A DNA stretch of 64,000 bases from assembly GCF_002845745.1 (NCBI RefSeq), contig NZ_PIUM01000001.1, positions 186,001-250,000 on the forward strand, given 5' to 3'. Both the position numbers and the translations under genes were made by a program. This DNA comes from Telmatospirillum siberiense. Lineage in GTDB: Bacteria > Pseudomonadota > Alphaproteobacteria > Rhodospirillales > Magnetospirillaceae. Below the pieces are notes generated by a model. It did not search any database, was not told the DNA's origin, and worked only from the letters and a program-made list of their open reading frames with translations. Positions 61,667 through 64,000 of the stretch are shown here, piece by piece (the stretch's first letter is position 1; every line of letters begins with the position of its first letter).

Positions 61667-62053
61667 TCACCCCGCGTCGGCGTCGATGTACTGGCGGAGC
61701 AGCATGCCCAGGATGATGGTCAGGAAGGGCACGACGAACATCAGCATGACCAGGATATGCACGGTCAGATGTTTCCGCCGTTCGGCCCGTTCGGAAAGGG
61801 GGGCAGGCTCCTTGGAAACGCCGCTTTCGACGGGCTTCCTCAGCCGATAGGCGAGGACGCCGATGATCGTGGTGACGATCAGCCCGGCGATGCTGGTGTC
61901 GACGATCGGGGTTCCCGCCCGCATGGCCACCAACGGCCCCATGCCGGAGAGCAGAAACCACATGGGTGAGGTCAAGCCCAGTCCAAAGGCGAAGATGCCG
62001 ATGGCGAGGGCGGTCAGGAAGGCTGCCGGGGAATCCAGGAACTTCAATGCCAT
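61667..62053 (-). CDS. Hypothetical integral membrane protein, 128 residues
   Basis: About four hydrophobic segments: AFLTALAIGIFAFGLGL, PMWFLLSGMGPLVAM, SIAGLIVTTIIGVLAYRL and VHILVMLMFVVPFLTIILGMLL, with a charged loop between the third and fourth. No family is recognised. It begins seven bases after the LOG-family gene and is probably cotranscribed. Confidence 0.7.
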   Translation of the reverse strand: MALKFLDSPAAFLTALAIGIFAFGLGLTSPMWFLLSGMGPLVAMRAGTPIVDTSIAGLIVTTIIGVLAYRLRKPVESGVSKEPAPLSERAERRKHLTVHILVMLMFVVPFLTIILGMLLRQYIDADAG

Positions 62054-62060
62054 CCCCTGT

Positions 62061-62963
62061 TCAGTCGGTTGCGGCCTTGACCATTTCCAACGAGGACAGG
62101 CCCCAGAAGCGGGCGATGTGATGCCAGGCTTCCTCGGCCGTTTCGACGAATTCGAACAGATCCTTGTCGGCCGGGGCGATCATCCCTTCGTTCACCATGG
62201 TGTCGAAGTTGATCACCCGCTCCCAATATTCCTTGCCGAACAGCAGGAAGGGGATGCGCTCGATCTTTCCCGTCTGGATCAGGGTGGCGGCCTCGAACAT
62301 CTCGTCCAGTGTGCCGAACCCGCCGGGAAACACCACCAGTGCCTTGGCGCGGGTCAGGAAATGCATCTTGCGCAGGGCGAAATAGTGGAAGCGGAAAGAC
62401 AGTTCGGGCGTGACGTAAGGATTGGGCGCCTGTTCCATCGGCAGCACGATATTGAGGCCGATGGATTGGGCCCCTGCGTCATCGGCGCCGCGGTTGGCCG
62501 CCTCCATGATGCCGGGGCCGCCTCCGGTCAAGACCACGAAATCGCAGTCGCTGCCCATGGCACAGGTTTTCGAGACCATTTCGCCCAGGCGCCGCGCTTC
62601 GTCGTAATAGCGGGCGTTGGCCAGCGTCCGGCGGGCGATGCCGACCTTGCGGGCCAGTTCGGCATTGTCCGGATGGGCTCGGGCGGCGCTTTCGGCTTCG
62701 GCGAGCGACGCCTCGGCAGTGGCGCGATCGGTGATGCGGGCGCTGCCGAAGAATGTCACCGTCGAGCGGATGCCGTGTTCCTTCAGCAGAAGGTCGGGCT
62801 TCAGCAGTTCGAGCTGGAGGCGAACCGGCCGCAGATCTTCGCGGAGAAGAAAGTCTTCGTCCTTGAAGGCGAGGCGATAGGCCGCCGATTGGCTTTGCGG
62901 CTTTTCTGCGAGTTCGGCGTCTTCACGGGCAGTTGGAAAAGGGCCTTCACCTTTGGGTGTCAT
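62061..62963 (-). CDS. LOG family protein (TIGR00730-type), cytokinin riboside phosphoribohydrolase-like
   Basis: A 300-residue Rossmann-fold protein. The N-terminal ~70 residues are an extension before VTFFGSARI; the LOG signature PGGFGTLDEMFEA and GGGPGIMEAANRGA follow. LOG enzymes release bases from nucleoside 5'-monophosphates. The long form of this type is common in Alphaproteobacteria. Confidence 0.88.
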   Translation of the reverse strand: MTPKGEGPFPTAREDAELAEKPQSQSAAYRLAFKDEDFLLREDLRPVRLQLELLKPDLLLKEHGIRSTVTFFGSARITDRATAEASLAEAESAARAHPDNAELARKVGIARRTLANARYYDEARRLGEMVSKTCAMGSDCDFVVLTGGGPGIMEAANRGADDAGAQSIGLNIVLPMEQAPNPYVTPELSFRFHYFALRKMHFLTRAKALVVFPGGFGTLDEMFEAATLIQTGKIERIPFLLFGKEYWERVINFDTMVNEGMIAPADKDLFEFVETAEEAWHHIARFWGLSSLEMVKAATD

Positions 62964-63059
62964 GCGGAACTTCCGTTGCTTAATCGGATAGATTTAGGGA
63001 CGAACGGGCCGATATCCAATGGTTGGCAGGCATTCCCCGGGATTTCGTCGATGCCGCCG

Positions 63060-63142
63060 CCGTGACTCGCTTCAGATGAGTCACGGCACGCGGGCGACAG
63101 GTATCGCTAGTGGAACGTTTCATCTTGAATGAAAGGTTCCAC
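63060..63142. repeat. Two consecutive hairpins upstream of the LOG gene
   Basis: First stem: cgtgactc / gagtcacg, about 63061-63085. Second stem: gtggaacgtttcat / atgaaaggttccac with one mismatch, 63110-63142. Both lie in the 63000-63240 gap without a gene. Confidence 0.6.
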
Positions 63143-63203
63143 GAAAGCCTGAGCGGCGTCTGAGCCTGCCGGAGCCGGAGGCGAAGGCATCGTATGAAGC
63201 CCA

Positions 63204-63244
63204 CCTAGTCGGTCGTGTCATTTTAGATGACGCGCCCGACTAGG
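63204..63244 (-). terminator. Long hairpin at the end of the SEC-C gene
   Basis: Eighteen-base arms cctagtcggtcgtgtcat / atgacgcgcccgactagg with two G-T-type mismatches. It includes the stop codon of the SEC-C protein gene on the minus strand. Confidence 0.65.
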
Positions 63245-63725
63245 AGCGACCGCAACATTGCTTGTATTTCTTGCCGCTGCCGCATGGACAGGGATCGTTG
63301 CGCCCGACCTTCGGACCGCTGCGCACCACCGGCTTGTTGTGCATCTTGCCGTCGACATAGACCCAACTGGCGTCGAGGCGGCGGAAGTTGGCGGTTTCAT
63401 GGTGCGTCTGTTCCAGGCCGTTCTGGCGGAAGCGCGCGGCGAATTCCACCGTGCCGGTTTGCGCGTCCGCCTCGCCGCCTTCCGTCGAGAGCACCGTCAG
63501 ACCTTGCCATTCGACCGCTTTCGCCCAGGCTTCGGCCGCCTTGCGGTCATGGTCGGTGCGGGCTTCCGGCGCCAGGCTGCGTTCCAGATGGTCGATGTCG
63601 CACAGCACATAGGCCGTGTAGCGCGAGCGCATCAGCGCCTCCGGCGTGGCGGCGGGGCCGCCGGCCAGGATGGGGCCGCAGCAATCTTCGAGGGCTTTGG
63701 CGCTGCCGCAGGGGCAATCGGTCAT
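63240..63725 (-). CDS. SEC-C motif protein (YchJ/UPF0225-like)
   Basis: A 161-residue protein with a short zinc-binding SEC-C-like motif at each end: [13 protein letters not shown] at the N-terminus and [17 protein letters not shown] at the C-terminus. Between is the YchJ NTF2-like domain ([39 protein letters not shown]). The ATG at 63725 follows GAGAG; a TTG four codons upstream is less likely. Function of the family is unclear. Confidence 0.9.
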   Translation of the reverse strand: MTDCPCGSAKALEDCCGPILAGGPAATPEALMRSRYTAYVLCDIDHLERSLAPEARTDHDRKAAEAWAKAVEWQGLTVLSTEGGEADAQTGTVEFAARFRQNGLEQTHHETANFRRLDASWVYVDGKMHNKPVVRSGPKVGRNDPCPCGSGKKYKQCCGRS

Positions 63726-63878
63726 GATGTCTCTCAAGTCCCAGGTTGAAATGAAACCGAAGGCGCTTGTTACCCCAAACCGGGCCGCCGGTCCAGGAGG
63801 CGTTGTTTTGAAGCGTCCCGCATGATTGGATATGGCCGGGACGTTCGGATCTCGCGGGGGATTTTAAGGAGTGGATCG

Positions 63879-64000
63879 ATGGACACTGTGAAGCTTGGCC
63901 GGACCGGCCTCGAAATCTCGCATCTCACGCTGGGCTGCATGACTTTCGGCGTTCCCGGCCGGGGCCCGCACTCCTGGACGCTCGATGACGAGCAGAGCCG
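63879..64000 (+). CDS. Aldo/keto reductase, 5' part
   Basis: The gene runs off the right edge. The visible 40 residues, MDTVKLGRTGLEISHLTLG then CMTFGVPGRGPHSWTLDDEQSR, are the typical N-terminus of YajO/YeaE-like NADPH-dependent aldo/keto reductases. AAGGAG lies nine bases before the ATG. Confidence 0.85.
   Translation, partial: MDTVKLGRTGLEISHLTLGCMTFGVPGRGPHSWTLDDEQS

Overview
The window is GC-rich and carries bacterial housekeeping genes in an order typical of Alphaproteobacteria, most likely a Rhodospirillales member related to Magnetospirillum or Telmatospirillum. The basis is the run serC-serA-hisZ-purA-(kinase-like gene)-rpoH-rluD, an Aap-type amino-acid ABC transporter and alphaproteobacterial REP-like repeats. 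This placement is by recognition of gene families and order, not by a database search.

Layout. 1-9180: the 3' end of folP, then a catabolic block (ACS-type MFS transporter, IclR regulator, two-subunit 2-oxoacid:ferredoxin oxidoreductase, and an unusual fusion of an HPPD-like domain to a shikimate-dehydrogenase-like domain) lying between folP and glmM. 9273-12839: a tightly coupled glmM-thiD-dehydratase-GNAT operon. 12918-18461: serC (with a candidate structured leader), serA, hisZ, purA. 18470-24356: a MITE-like repeat, a membrane-anchored predicted pseudokinase with a coupled membrane partner, rpoH, rluD, a small membrane protein and a JAMM metalloprotease. 24340-28651: stress and redox genes including a TetR-cytochrome b561 pair and a NemR-type regulator with two matching operators, one of them in front of a decayed alcohol dehydrogenase and a DJ-1/PfpI gene; then tRNA-Glu with decayed ISL3 transposase and ParE-like fragments. 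28258-38813: ArsR/SDR pair, beta carbonic anhydrase, SMP-30 lactonase, an orphan TRAP binding protein, a SUMF1-fold protein, a TolA/TonB-like protein, an AGE-family epimerase and a PCMT-like methyltransferase. 38976-43001: a two-component system and an operon of two half-size EamA transporters plus a DUF482 acyltransferase. 43074-50517: a type IV secretion fragment (lipoprotein VirB10 with an extra ASH-like domain, VirB11, VirD4, prepilin peptidase), an AT-rich spacer and unrecognised small proteins. 50558-50887: a cluster of three repeat families, each with another copy elsewhere in the window. 50898-64000: a periplasmic protein, a methyltransferase, a LysR/pirin/glutathionyl-hydroquinone reductase set, an Old Yellow Enzyme, aapJQMP followed by chaC, a LOG-family protein, a SEC-C protein and the start of an aldo/keto reductase.

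The most interesting parts are the HPPD-like/shikimate dehydrogenase fusion in its 2-oxoacid oxidoreductase neighbourhood, the lipobox-bearing VirB10 fused to an ASH-like domain and overlapping stepwise with VirB11, VirD4 and a prepilin peptidase, the predicted pseudokinase with its coupled membrane protein, and the NemR regulon in decay. No CRISPR array, rRNA or intact insertion sequence was seen.
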